A stretch of 29,110 bases of DNA from a virus: IMG/VR virus record IMGVR_UViG_3300042881_001585, positions 1-29,110 of that record; one strand, given 5' to 3'. Positions 8,047 through 14,032 of this stretch are shown piece by piece. A program made the translations under genes and the position numbers. Numbering within the stretch: position 1 is the first letter of the stretch; each line of letters begins with the position of its first letter. Below the pieces are notes generated by a model, which was not told the origin of the DNA, did no database searches, and saw only the letters and a program-made list of their open reading frames with translations.

Positions 8047-8342
8047 ATAAGATTGTGCCTCATAAGGAACTGCTCGTGAACACTAAACTCACCTTCAAGT
8101 TTGTATCCAAGTAATTTTATTACATCTAATGAAAATTGGGTTTCATCAACTATTCTTCGGTCTCTAACATCACGAGCAATCTTAAATCTATCTGGCTTTC
8201 CAAGTTTAACTCCGTTCTTAAAGTTCTTGGCATAGAGGCTTACGCACTCCTTACATTTATTTGAGTATCCATCTCTATGACCTTGCTTCCTATGGAATTC
8301 ATCAAAATCTTTTTCAATATTACAGGTTCTACATTTTTTCAT
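8043..8342 (-). CDS. Zinc-finger (HNH-like N-terminus) small protein
   Basis: This 99-residue protein has Cys4, Cys7, Cys30 and Cys33 in a CxxC-(22)-CxxC arrangement with EFHRKQGHRDG between them. This is the start seen in many phage HNH endonuclease-like proteins. The catalytic HNH core itself (paired His with a following Asn and His) is not evident, so nuclease activity is doubtful. The C-terminus (VIKLLGYKLEGEFSVHEQF, then RHNLI) is shared in pattern with the protein at 10964-11293, so the two look like paralogs at the two ends of the early block. The ATG follows directly after the T-tract of a terminator hairpin. It may act as a DNA-binding or regulatory protein. Confidence 0.6.
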   Translation of the reverse strand: MKKCRTCNIEKDFDEFHRKQGHRDGYSNKCKECVSLYAKNFKNGVKLGKPDRFKIARDVRDRRIVDETQFSLDVIKLLGYKLEGEFSVHEQFLMRHNLI

Positions 8343-8374
8343 AAAAAAAGGGTATAGTAATAAATACTACACCC
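8343..8374 (-). terminator. Terminator hairpin abutting a start codon
   Basis: On the - strand, GGGTGTAGTA (8374-8365) pairs with TACTATACCC (8359-8350) with one mismatch, followed by seven T (8349-8343) and then directly the ATG of the gene at 8342. It would end transcripts of the upstream early genes or reduce expression of the zinc-finger gene behind it. Confidence 0.75.
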
Positions 8375-8395
8375 GATTTCTACGAAACACCACAC

Positions 8396-8602
8396 TTATT
8401 TTTTTGATTCCAAATGTTCTTCAATAGTATCTAATCTTTTACCAATTTCTGATGAATACCCCATTTCAACATAATCAACAATTACATTTGTAATTGCTAC
8501 TAGTTCTTTAAGGGTTAAACATTTACCACAAGTGTGTGACCACTCGTTGATTAATTTCAAACTTGATTGTGCTGCGATTTGTCTTTCTTTTGATTGTGCC
8601 AT
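8396..8602 (-). CDS. Small hypothetical early protein
   Basis: This 68-residue mostly helical protein begins MAQSKERQIAAQSSLKL and has a CGKC pair at about residues 26-29, with no second pair to complete a zinc site. The start at 8602 is chosen over an in-frame ATG at 8629 because the leader before it (AAAAAAGAAATT) matches the leader of the neighbouring early genes. The upstream region (8618-8647) resembles the early promoter module but its -7 box is degenerate. Family and function are unknown. It is followed by the terminator at 8343-8374. Confidence 0.6.
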   Translation of the reverse strand: MAQSKERQIAAQSSLKLINEWSHTCGKCLTLKELVAITNVIVDYVEMGYSSEIGKRLDTIEEHLESKK

Positions 8603-8648
8603 AATTTCTTTTTTATTAAGTATAATCAATTATTTTGATACAATCAAA

Positions 8649-8867
8649 TTATTCTTCATCAAATAAATCAATTTCCCATTCTTCAGCAACAGCCATAAAA
8701 TCTTCCCAAAGGTTATCACCCATCAAACCAGATGTGGTCCAATTTTCAAGGTAGTCAGTAATACCGTCCCAATTATTTTCAATTTGTTCTACGGTAAAGT
8801 TTTCATCAAATCTATCGTTTAAGTGATTACAGATTGTTTCAGGTGTAAATGTGATTGTGTGTTTCAT
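8649..8867 (-). CDS. Small, very acidic early protein
   Basis: This 72-residue protein has 19 Asp/Glu and only two Lys/Arg, with several Trp, ending EWEIDLFDEE. It begins MKHTITFTPETICNHL; the TFTP start is shared with the other acidic early protein at 9847-10152. There is no Cys cluster, signal peptide or membrane segment. The ATG lies five bases after the stop of the gene at 8873-9211, so the two share a transcript. High negative charge, small size and early position are typical of DNA-mimic or anti-defence proteins, but no specific family is recognised, so this role is a hypothesis. Confidence 0.6.
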   Translation of the reverse strand: MKHTITFTPETICNHLNDRFDENFTVEQIENNWDGITDYLENWTTSGLMGDNLWEDFMAVAEEWEIDLFDEE

Positions 8868-8872
8868 AATTT

Positions 8873-9211
8873 CTATTTTTTAGACATTAAAGAAATAATT
8901 TTAATACAGGCTTCTTCAAGTTGGTTGTTTTTAACACAAGCCAATTCATCTTCTACTGGTTGAGTTGAAAATGATGTGAAGTATCCAAATACCTCTGTAG
9001 CATCTTTTGCTCTGTTAGAAGGTTTAAGAACCATAGCGTTGTCTGTTTTAATGTTTTCAATGATAAGTTCCCATACACCATCAAATCCCATATCAAAACC
9101 AATCTTGATGTTAGGTGATTTAGAATACTTTTTTGTTAATTTAGAAGCCAAGTCATTTAAGGTTTTACTTCCTTTAATACCATTCGGGGTATTGATTACT
9201 GCGTAGTTCAT
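8873..9211 (-). CDS. Hypothetical early protein
   Basis: This 112-residue protein of unknown family begins MNYAVINTPNGIKGSKTLND. It has a basic stretch (LTKKYSKSP, about residues 25-33) and a FDMGFDGVWELIIENI strand-like segment at about residues 39-54. It looks like a small alpha/beta cytoplasmic protein with no visible catalytic motif. It is the first gene behind one of the four strong early promoter modules (9237-9266) and is cotranscribed with the acidic gene at 8649-8867. Confidence 0.6.
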   Translation of the reverse strand: MNYAVINTPNGIKGSKTLNDLASKLTKKYSKSPNIKIGFDMGFDGVWELIIENIKTDNAMVLKPSNRAKDATEVFGYFTSFSTQPVEDELACVKNNQLEEACIKIISLMSKK

Positions 9212-9233
9212 AAGTTTTATTTTTTAAGTGTGT

Positions 9234-9788
9234 TTACAAAGATACTAATTCTTTTGATACTACCAAATTATTTTGAATTGGTTGTGGTGAGTTTCTATCT
9301 CTTTTACCATTAAAAATTGGATAATCTAAAGATTGGATAAGGATATGGGTATCAGGGATATTATATTTATCCGCAAGTTCCCACATCAACTCTTTTATTT
9401 GAATTAAAGATAAATGTGATGGTGCTGCCAATTTACCTTTGTGTGATTGTTCCCAAGAGTGTGATTGTTGGAAACTATCAAACATAATGTCTTCATTGTT
9501 TTCACTACAATGGAAGGCAAATCTAAAGAAATCACAAGGGGCTTCAGCACGGAAGGTTAAGAACTGAAACTCTGGATTACCACACAATTCTTTTTGTTCT
9601 TCAATAATTTCACCATACATAAATGGTTTCAATTTCTCAATCGTAAAATAATCAAAAAAACTTTTGTATTGAAACTTGTAAGGTAATATAGAATATTTTT
9701 CACCTTTGTATGTTACAACTACTGATACATCTTGTGGAAGGTTAGAGAAACGATTTACGATGTTTTGGATAATGTCTTGTTTTTTCAT
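9234..9788 (-). CDS. Hypothetical early protein
   Basis: This 184-residue protein of unknown family is mixed alpha/beta in appearance with a Cys, Phe and Trp-rich middle (APCDFFRFAFHC, about residues 108-119). There is no membrane segment and no recognisable active-site motif. It has its own promoter module (9815-9845). Its last residues (NLVVSKELVSL) are encoded by DNA that is at the same time the promoter module of the next gene, which shows that the reading frame runs into the promoter. The C-terminal extension may therefore be incidental. Confidence 0.6.
   Translation of the reverse strand: MKKQDIIQNIVNRFSNLPQDVSVVVTYKGEKYSILPYKFQYKSFFDYFTIEKLKPFMYGEIIEEQKELCGNPEFQFLTFRAEAPCDFFRFAFHCSENNEDIMFDSFQQSHSWEQSHKGKLAAPSHLSLIQIKELMWELADKYNIPDTHILIQSLDYPIFNGKRDRNSPQPIQNNLVVSKELVSL
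9237..9266 (-). promoter_or_regulatory. Early promoter for the gene at 8873-9211
   Basis: On the - strand TTG (9266-9264), 19 bases, then TATCTTTG (9244-9237) match the Bacteroidota -33/-7 consensus TTG-N(about 19)-TAnnTTTG. A short leader ending AAAAAATAAAACTT precedes the ATG. It lies inside the 3' end of the gene at 9234-9788. Confidence 0.8.
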
Positions 9789-9814
9789 AAGTTCTATTTT
9801 TTATTTGTGTCCTA

Positions 9815-9845
9815 CAAAGATACTAATTATTTTTTAATCTACCAA
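9815..9845 (-). promoter_or_regulatory. Early promoter for the gene at 9234-9788
   Basis: TTG (9845-9843), 20 bases, then TATCTTTG (9822-9815) on the - strand. This is the same module as at 9237, 10178 and 10775, with a leader ending AAAAAATAGAACTT. Confidence 0.8.
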
Positions 9846-9846
9846 A

Positions 9847-10152
9847 TTATTCTTGAAACTCTTTTAATTCTTCTTGTATTTGTTCCAATATTTCTTTGCC
9901 TTGTTCTATCCAATCATCAAATCCTGTTGGTTTATTACCAGTTAAAACATAATAATATGCTTCAGGTCCAAACTCATAATTGAATAAATCGTCCCATTCA
10001 CCAATAAGGTCTCCCCAATTTTCTCCAAATATTTCTTTTAATATCTCATCATAAATTGGTGAACTATCAGAACTACCTTGATAATCAGATAAACCATTTG
10101 TAAGTTCCATAAATTGAGATAATTGTGTGGGGGTAAATGTGTAATTTTCCAT
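9847..10152 (-). CDS. Very acidic early protein
   Basis: This 101-residue protein has about 23 Asp/Glu, four Lys and no Arg. It begins MENYTFTPTQLSQFMEL and has a Trp/Asp-rich middle (IGEWDDLFNYEFGPEAYYY). The C-terminal third is a Glu/Gln-rich helix (EILEQIQEELKEF). It has its own promoter module (10178-10207). The TFTP start resembles the acidic protein at 8649-8867, suggesting distant relation or parallel composition. The charge and early placement make a DNA-mimic anti-defence role conceivable; nothing in the sequence proves it. Confidence 0.6.
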   Translation of the reverse strand: MENYTFTPTQLSQFMELTNGLSDYQGSSDSSPIYDEILKEIFGENWGDLIGEWDDLFNYEFGPEAYYYVLTGNKPTGFDDWIEQGKEILEQIQEELKEFQE

Positions 10153-10177
10153 AATTTCTATTTTTTAAGTGTGTTTA

Positions 10178-10207
10178 CAAAGATACTAATTATTTTGATA
10201 CTACCAA
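10178..10207 (-). promoter_or_regulatory. Early promoter for the acidic gene at 9847-10152
   Basis: TTG (10207-10205), 19 bases, then TATCTTTG (10185-10178) on the - strand. The leader ends AAAAAATAGAAATT before the ATG. The -33 box and part of the spacer encode the final LVVSK of the upstream acetyltransferase-like gene. Confidence 0.8.
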
Positions 10208-10750
10208 ATCTTTTTTAATATATTCTAACATTTTTAAGTGGTCTAAAATCATATGGGTTGTCTTATTAGAATCTATTCTATCTACAACAAATCCAAACTT
10301 ATTAAAAAACTTAACTTGTTTCCATACAGGTGTAGTTTGAAGATTTTGACCTACTCCAACTGAACCAGTTGTTTCAAGAATAATTTTTGGTAATGTATGT
10401 GTTTCAATAATAAATTGTCTAATAGACGACATTACTAAAGACATAAGAAATGAACCATAACCTTTACCGTGATTATCAGGAGTAATCCATACACGAGTTA
10501 TGTCTAATGATTTTGCTCTACTCTTAATACGAAGGTGACTACCATCAGGTAATGATATTGTTGTTGCTTCACTTTCATATGTAAAATCACAGATATTAGA
10601 TATAAAATTATTTGAATCAATATCAACATATTCAATGTCTTTAGCAATATTATTTAGTTCGTTTTTAATAAACTTGTAAATATCGTTTTGTTGATAAACT
10701 TTATTAATCTTTTTGATTTTCATTACAGGTATTCCGTTGATGTTTTTCAT
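10190..10750 (-). CDS. GNAT-family N-acetyltransferase
   Basis: This 186-residue protein carries the acetyl-CoA binding pattern of the GNAT fold: a strand ITRVWITPDN followed by HGKGYGSFLMSLV (residues 84-106, the R/Q-x-x-G-x-G/A site as HGKGYG), then a FFNKFGF motif at residues 148-154 typical of the last helix and strand. The family transfers acetyl groups to amines on small molecules, RNA or proteins; the target here is unknown. The start at 10750 (MKNINGIPVMK) is chosen. A longer frame from 10804 would translate the promoter itself, giving the spurious peptide MVVSKLFVSLL. A phage early acetyltransferase could modify a host or defence protein, which is speculation. Confidence 0.75.
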   Translation of the reverse strand: MKNINGIPVMKIKKINKVYQQNDIYKFIKNELNNIAKDIEYVDIDSNNFISNICDFTYESEATTISLPDGSHLRIKSRAKSLDITRVWITPDNHGKGYGSFLMSLVMSSIRQFIIETHTLPKIILETTGSVGVGQNLQTTPVWKQVKFFNKFGFVVDRIDSNKTTHMILDHLKMLEYIKKDLVVSK

Positions 10751-10774
10751 AATATCCTTTTTGTTTGTGTCCAA

Positions 10775-10804
10775 CAAAGATACAAATAATTTTGATACCA
10801 CCAA
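10775..10804 (-). promoter_or_regulatory. Early promoter for the GNAT gene
   Basis: TTG (10804-10802), 19 bases, then TATCTTTG (10782-10775) on the - strand. It is placed immediately after nested terminators, so it starts an independent transcript. Confidence 0.8.
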
Positions 10805-10824
10805 AAAAAAAGTGAAAAAAGTTT

Positions 10825-10907
10825 AAAAAGGGGTAAAAAACCCCCTCCAACCCATAAAAAAGAAATAGCAATATACGGTAACAAACCAGTGGGTATGGAA
10901 GGGGGTT
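10825..10907 (-). terminator. Nested, mutually exclusive terminator hairpins
   Basis: This lies in the gene-free stretch 10805-10963. On the - strand a large stem pairs 10907-10890 with 10854-10839 (AACCCCC with GGGGGTT, plus inner pairs) and is followed by six T. A second small hairpin pairs ACCCC and GGGGT (10840-10844 and 10830-10834) and is followed by five T. Both use the same C/G block at 10841-10844, so only one can form at a time. Upstream, ACAACA-GTTCT-TGTTGT (10925-10909) can form another small hairpin. The unit ends the transcript of the zinc-finger gene at 10964. Confidence 0.7.
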
Positions 10908-10963
10908 ACAACAAGAACTGTTGTGTCTTATAAATATACAAATAATTCTTTAACGAATAAATC

Positions 10964-11293
10964 CTATATCTTGTGTTTCCTGTTGAATTGTATGTGGATT
11001 GGTATATCAGTATCAAATCTATATCCCATCATCACCAGGAGTTCCTTTGCCATCTTAAAATCGTTTTCTGTGAGGGGGTTTAACTTGAGGTAGTTCATTG
11101 AGGGGTCATCATCTTTTTCTTTCTTGTTAAAATGGATTTTACATCTTGAATCTTTTCCAAAGGGACTATTCTTTTTATTGTAGAATTCTGTTTCTGGTCT
11201 ATGCTTACCACACGAGCGACAGAACAAATACCAATGCCCATCATCACCAATATATCTTCTTGATAGTTGGTCCTCAAATTTACTATTTTTCAT
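10964..11293 (-). CDS. Zinc-finger small protein, paralog of 8043-8342
   Basis: This 109-residue protein has Cys25, Cys28, Cys51 and His54 (CRSCGKHRPETEFYNKK between the pairs), a treble-clef-like start common in phage HNH-type proteins. A full HNH catalytic core is not seen. The C-terminus (AKELLVMMGYRFDTDIPIH, then QFNRKHKI) parallels that of the protein at 8043-8342 in its GY, H, QF and final His/Ile positions. The start at 11293 (MKNSKFEDQ) is preferred; an ATG at 11326 would add a hydrophobic YFYFNIF peptide encoded by the A/T-rich intergenic region. It is transcribed away from the + strand block and is a candidate early regulator. Confidence 0.6.
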   Translation of the reverse strand: MKNSKFEDQLSRRYIGDDGHWYLFCRSCGKHRPETEFYNKKNSPFGKDSRCKIHFNKKEKDDDPSMNYLKLNPLTENDFKMAKELLVMMGYRFDTDIPIHIQFNRKHKI

Positions 11294-11383
11294 ATCTATA
11301 AATATATTAAAATAGAAATAAATCAAATATTATTTGACTTTTGTGATAAATTAAACTATTTATTATGAACAACAGGACACATT
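11294..11383. promoter_or_regulatory. Divergent early intergenic region
   Basis: This A/T-rich stretch separates the - strand zinc-finger gene from the + strand block, so promoters for both directions are expected here. Near-matches to TAnnTTTG occur on both strands (for example GACTTTTG on + and AATATTTG on -), but I see no convincing TTG at the right distance, so no exact promoter is claimed. Confidence 0.4.
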
Positions 11384-11521
11384 ATGAAAGAAAAAAAGAA
11401 AGTAATTATTACCGAAAAGGGTAAAACAACAAAGGATTATCTAATAATCAAAGATTGGGAGTTCAATCGTGAGCGTTCAATAGAAAAACAAATAAACAAA
11501 TATTATAGAATCAAAGAGTAA
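11384..11521 (+). CDS. Small basic protein (45 residues)
   Basis: This short frame runs MKEKKKVIITEKGKTTKDYL to a TAA at 11519-11521, two bases before the ATG of the helix-turn-helix gene. It is rich in Lys and Arg, with an N-terminal KEKKK run and a C-terminal RERSIEKQINKYYRIKE helix-like end. Tight spacing to the next gene and consistent codon use support it. An alternative ATG at 11365 gives only 19 codons and is not favoured. It may be a small nucleic-acid-binding protein at the start of the + strand early block; no family is recognised. Confidence 0.5.
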   Translation: MKEKKKVIITEKGKTTKDYLIIKDWEFNRERSIEKQINKYYRIKE

Positions 11522-11522
11522 A

Positions 11523-11705
11523 ATGGCTAGACAAAAATTAACTGAATGTAAAATTCGTAAGATTAAAAAAATGTTATTAAGTGGGGATTATACCAAGAAA
11601 CAAATTGGAGACATCTATGGAGTTACACCTTCCCACATCTGTAAAATAAATAAGGGGTTAAATGAACCTAATCACCCACACGCTCGTTGGAGTGATATAA
11701 ACTAA
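11523..11705 (+). CDS. Helix-turn-helix DNA-binding protein
   Basis: This 60-residue basic protein has one clear helix-turn-helix: CKIRKIKKMLLSGDYTKKQI, then GDIYGVTPSHICKINKG (residues about 9-46). The second half matches the pattern of a recognition helix following a GV turn (YGVTPSHICKI). Proteins of this size and type bind DNA as regulators or support homing nucleases. It starts one base after the stop of the 45-residue gene and ends one base before the next gene, so all three are cotranscribed. It may switch between the divergent early blocks on either side of 11294-11364. Confidence 0.7.
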   Translation: MARQKLTECKIRKIKKMLLSGDYTKKQIGDIYGVTPSHICKINKGLNEPNHPHARWSDIN

Positions 11706-11706
11706 T

Positions 11707-12534
11707 ATGAAAAAGAAAAGAATAGGAATAATGATTTACCCTGAAATTTTAGATTCTTTAGAATCACTATCAAACGATGAAATTGGACAGATGTTCAGAT
11801 TGATTATTAAATGGAATAAGGGTGAAGAGGTAATACCTCAAAGTTCGTTGGAGAAATTTGTATGGGCAACCATCTATCCAAAGTTAGAAGAAAACAAAAA
11901 CGCATATAATGAAATATGTGAAAAAAGAAGAGATGCTGTTAATAAAAGATGGGATAAAGAAAAGAATACAAATGAATACAAAAGTATTCTTGAGAATAGT
12001 AACTCTAACTATAACTATAACTCTAACAATACATCTAAAGATGTATTGGTAGATAAAGGGATTGAACAACAAGAATCCCCTGTCGGTGATTCTGTTGTGT
12101 CCAAAGGACTTGAAAGTTTGGAGAGTATTTTCCCTGAAAAGAAAAGGGATATTGGTATCAACGAAATAAATCGTTGGAATACCCTATTACAACCCCAGAA
12201 ATCAAATGTAATTAAGAAGGCGTCACTTTATATCAGAAGTGAGAAAAAGAACGAAGGAGGGAAGTATATTAAGAAATTGAGTAAATGGTTCAACGAAGAA
12301 TTTGATAAGGGGATTGCGGAGGAACTATTACCAAAGAAAAAACCTGACTCAAAACAAACATTCAAATATACTGATGGAAATGTTTATTCAATTTTACAAG
12401 AAAAACTTGGTTCAACGAAAGAAATTGATTATATTTATCATATCCTAAACACATCAGGATTGAGTAAAGAAGAATTTACCAATACCGTAAAAGAATTAAA
12501 CTCGGAAGAATTATTAGAACTAGCAAAAAGTTAA
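11707..12534 (+). CDS. DUF6291-like protein, possible replication initiator
   Basis: In this 275-residue protein residues 1-80 match the DUF6291 pattern found in phage replication modules: IMIYPEILDSLESLSNDEIG, then FRLIIKWNKGEE, then FVWATIYPKLEENKNAY, ending EKRRDAVNKRW. Residues 95-112 are an Asn/Ser/Tyr-rich linker. The C-terminal part (about 135-275) contains NEINRWNTLLQPQKSN and KKASLYIRSEKK helices, a layout like DnaD-type or replisome-organiser proteins. It is the only gene in the window with a plausible replication role. Its family function is not established, so the assignment is tentative. The gene follows the helix-turn-helix gene by one base. Confidence 0.6.
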   Translation: MKKKRIGIMIYPEILDSLESLSNDEIGQMFRLIIKWNKGEEVIPQSSLEKFVWATIYPKLEENKNAYNEICEKRRDAVNKRWDKEKNTNEYKSILENSNSNYNYNSNNTSKDVLVDKGIEQQESPVGDSVVSKGLESLESIFPEKKRDIGINEINRWNTLLQPQKSNVIKKASLYIRSEKKNEGGKYIKKLSKWFNEEFDKGIAEELLPKKKPDSKQTFKYTDGNVYSILQEKLGSTKEIDYIYHILNTSGLSKEEFTNTVKELNSEELLELAKS

Positions 12535-12538
12535 AACT

Positions 12539-12814
12539 ATGAATGTATATCAAAAAACTTACAAAGAAGAATTCATCAAAGAATTACCTGTGAATTTTAA
12601 TAGAATTAAAAATATGGATTTAACATCTATACCTGAACATTTTAGAGCCTTGTTTACGACAGATTGGAATTGGGGTAAACATTCAACTATGAAGATGGAA
12701 GACAGAATCTTTTTACAAGAAATATGGAATGATTATAACCGTTGGGATATTCAACGAATGATTGATTCAAAGAAAATAATTATTGAAGAAACTATTGTCG
12801 GTTTCATTAAATAA
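12539..12814 (+). CDS. Hypothetical protein after the DUF6291-like gene
   Basis: This 91-residue protein of unknown family contains many aromatic residues, including TTDWNWGKHSTMKMEDRIFL (about residues 40-59) and IWNDYNRWDIQRM. There is no Cys cluster, membrane segment or known motif. It starts four bases after the previous stop and is the last gene before two + strand terminators, so it closes the short replication-like operon. A partner role for the DUF6291-like protein is inference from position. Confidence 0.55.
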   Translation: MNVYQKTYKEEFIKELPVNFNRIKNMDLTSIPEHFRALFTTDWNWGKHSTMKMEDRIFLQEIWNDYNRWDIQRMIDSKKIIIEETIVGFIK

Positions 12815-12872
12815 TTGTATATTTATTTACAGATTAGCTGAAAAATATTCTGTATGTTTTGTTTGTCTTGAA

Positions 12873-12902
12873 AGCCCCTACACTGCTCCCGTAGGGGTTT
12901 TT
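12873..12902 (+). terminator. Rho-independent terminator 1
   Basis: CCCCTAC (12875-12881) pairs perfectly with GTAGGGG (12891-12897) around a 9-base loop and is followed by five T. It ends the 11384-12814 operon. Confidence 0.9.
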
Positions 12903-12937
12903 ATATTTATAGTAAACTACCAATTTACATATCAATT

Positions 12938-12973
12938 AAAAACCCTTATATTTATATTTTATGAGGGTTTTTT
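12938..12973 (+). terminator. Rho-independent terminator 2
   Basis: AAAAACCCTTAT (12938-12949) pairs with ATGAGGGTTTTTT (12961-12973) through a stem containing one G-T pair, with a T-tract. It is a second terminator 35 bases after the first and only 20 bases before the packaging genes. Those genes must therefore have a promoter close to 12900-12993, which I could not identify. Confidence 0.75.
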
Positions 12974-12993
12974 ATTTATTAAACTTTGATTAA

Positions 12994-13245
12994 ATGGAAC
13001 TAAAAGAAAAACTTAACAATTATTTCAAGTTATCAGATGAAGAAAAATATGATGTCTGTGCTGAAATAATAAAAATCTATAAAGAAGATACTCAATTTGA
13101 TGGATTAAACGAATTGAAATTCATTATAGCAGTTGATATATTAACATACGAACAACAAGAAGAGTTTGAATTAGTTCAAGCCCTGACCGATATAGAAAAA
13201 ACAATAAAAGAAGTAGAAGAAGAATTAAAAAATGGCAGGCTGTAA
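12994..13245 (+). CDS. Small acidic helical protein
   Basis: This 83-residue protein of unknown family is mostly helical, with a C-terminal Glu-rich coiled-coil-like end (IEKTIKEVEEELKNGRL). It is the first gene of the packaging and tail operon after two terminators. It overlaps the next gene by 14 bases. It may be a late-operon regulator or a terminase accessory; the sequence gives no decisive motif. Confidence 0.55.
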   Translation: MELKEKLNNYFKLSDEEKYDVCAEIIKIYKEDTQFDGLNELKFIIAVDILTYEQQEEFELVQALTDIEKTIKEVEEELKNGRL

Positions 13246-13495
13246 TTGTAAAGGAAAGAAACAAATAATGAATAACTTAAACTCACCGGACCATATCCAA
13301 TATGCGAAAGATGTATATGACCGAGTGATTGCTCCAAATACAACACACGAGTTTTCCAATGTTGATAGGGTAGAAATTATTGGTGCCTATTCAACTCTAT
13401 ATCCGGCATCATCAAGTGTTCCAAGTATTGATGACGCGATAAGCAAAATAAAAGAAGGCATTGAACTATTCAATGTAAAATACAATAGAAAATAA
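13232..13495 (+). CDS. Small protein with CNCKGKK start
   Basis: This 87-residue protein begins MAGCNCKGKKQIMNNL. Such CNCKGKK-type starts occur in small proteins just upstream of terminase genes in related phages. The remainder contains a DHIQYAKDVYDRV helix and a VEIIGAYSTLYP stretch. The single CxC pair is not enough for a zinc finger on its own. It overlaps the previous gene by 14 bases and shares one base with the small terminase start. Function is unknown. Confidence 0.55.
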   Translation: MAGCNCKGKKQIMNNLNSPDHIQYAKDVYDRVIAPNTTHEFSNVDRVEIIGAYSTLYPASSSVPSIDDAISKIKEGIELFNVKYNRK

Positions 13496-13920
13496 TGGAA
13501 GAAAATAAAAGAGGTCGTGGAAGACCAAAAGTAGAAACAAGATTACCTGAAGGTTGGAGACAAATCATAATTGATTCAGGAAGACAAGGTCGTCATATAA
13601 CAGATTTTTTAATCATATTAGGTATTAGCACAGATGCTCATTACAAGATGTTAGAAAGAAATAAGGAATACTCATACGCCGTGGGTGAGTATGAAAAATA
13701 TTGTGAGCAGTATTGGTTCAATATGGCATACGCATCTATGTCCTCAAATGGTGGAGCACAATTCAATTCAAGATTGTGGTCGTTAATTGTTCGTAATAAG
13801 TTTCCTAAACATTGGAGTGAATCAACAAAGGTTGATGTTACAACTCAAGGTGATAAGATTGGTGATGATAAACAAATCACTATTGAAATTGTAAAACCAA
13901 AAGATAATGGCGAAAACTAA
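13495..13920 (+). CDS. Putative small terminase subunit
   Basis: This 141-residue protein has a basic start with an AT-hook-like KRGRGRPK (residues 5-12), a helix-turn-helix-like region (HITDFLIILGISTDAHYKML, about 34-53), a helical core and a C-terminal WSLIVRNKFPKHWSE segment. The last is typical of small terminases of this type. It would bind packaging-site DNA and pass it to the large subunit. It lies two genes upstream of the large terminase. It overlaps the next small gene by 14 bases. Sequence families of small terminases are weakly conserved, so position is an important part of this call. Confidence 0.7.
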   Translation: MEENKRGRGRPKVETRLPEGWRQIIIDSGRQGRHITDFLIILGISTDAHYKMLERNKEYSYAVGEYEKYCEQYWFNMAYASMSSNGGAQFNSRLWSLIVRNKFPKHWSESTKVDVTTQGDKIGDDKQITIEIVKPKDNGEN

Positions 13921-14032
13921 AACATTAAAAACAGGTAGAACATCTTTTGGTAAAAAGAAAAAAGGGGTTCATACAAAGAAGGTAAATAAAAGAACACCAC
14001 TTACAAACAAATACAGAGGACAAGGTAGATGA
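13907..14032 (+). CDS. Very small basic protein (41 residues)
   Basis: The frame MAKTKTLKTGRTSFGKKKKG onward ends with TGA at 14030-14032. It is extremely Lys/Arg-rich and has no acidic residue. It overlaps the end of the small terminase gene by 14 bases and the methyltransferase-like gene by ATGA, so it is very likely translated by coupling. Such small basic proteins next to terminase genes could bind DNA or the terminase, but no family function is known to me. Confidence 0.6.
   Translation: MAKTKTLKTGRTSFGKKKKGVHTKKVNKRTPLTNKYRGQGR

Noticed and set aside
8976-9206. + strand frame of 76 codons opposite an early gene
   Set aside because: It is antisense to a gene with a promoter and leader of its own, has no leader of the local type, and gives a low-complexity hydrophobic product.
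10751-10804. Longer N-terminus for the GNAT gene
   Set aside because: These bases are the promoter and leader; the peptide (MVVSKLFVSLL) is the translation of the promoter module.
12783-12989. Open + strand frame of 68 codons after the replication-like operon
   Set aside because: It overlaps the end of a real gene and spans two clear terminator hairpins; the Phe/Ile-rich composition follows from the T-tracts.
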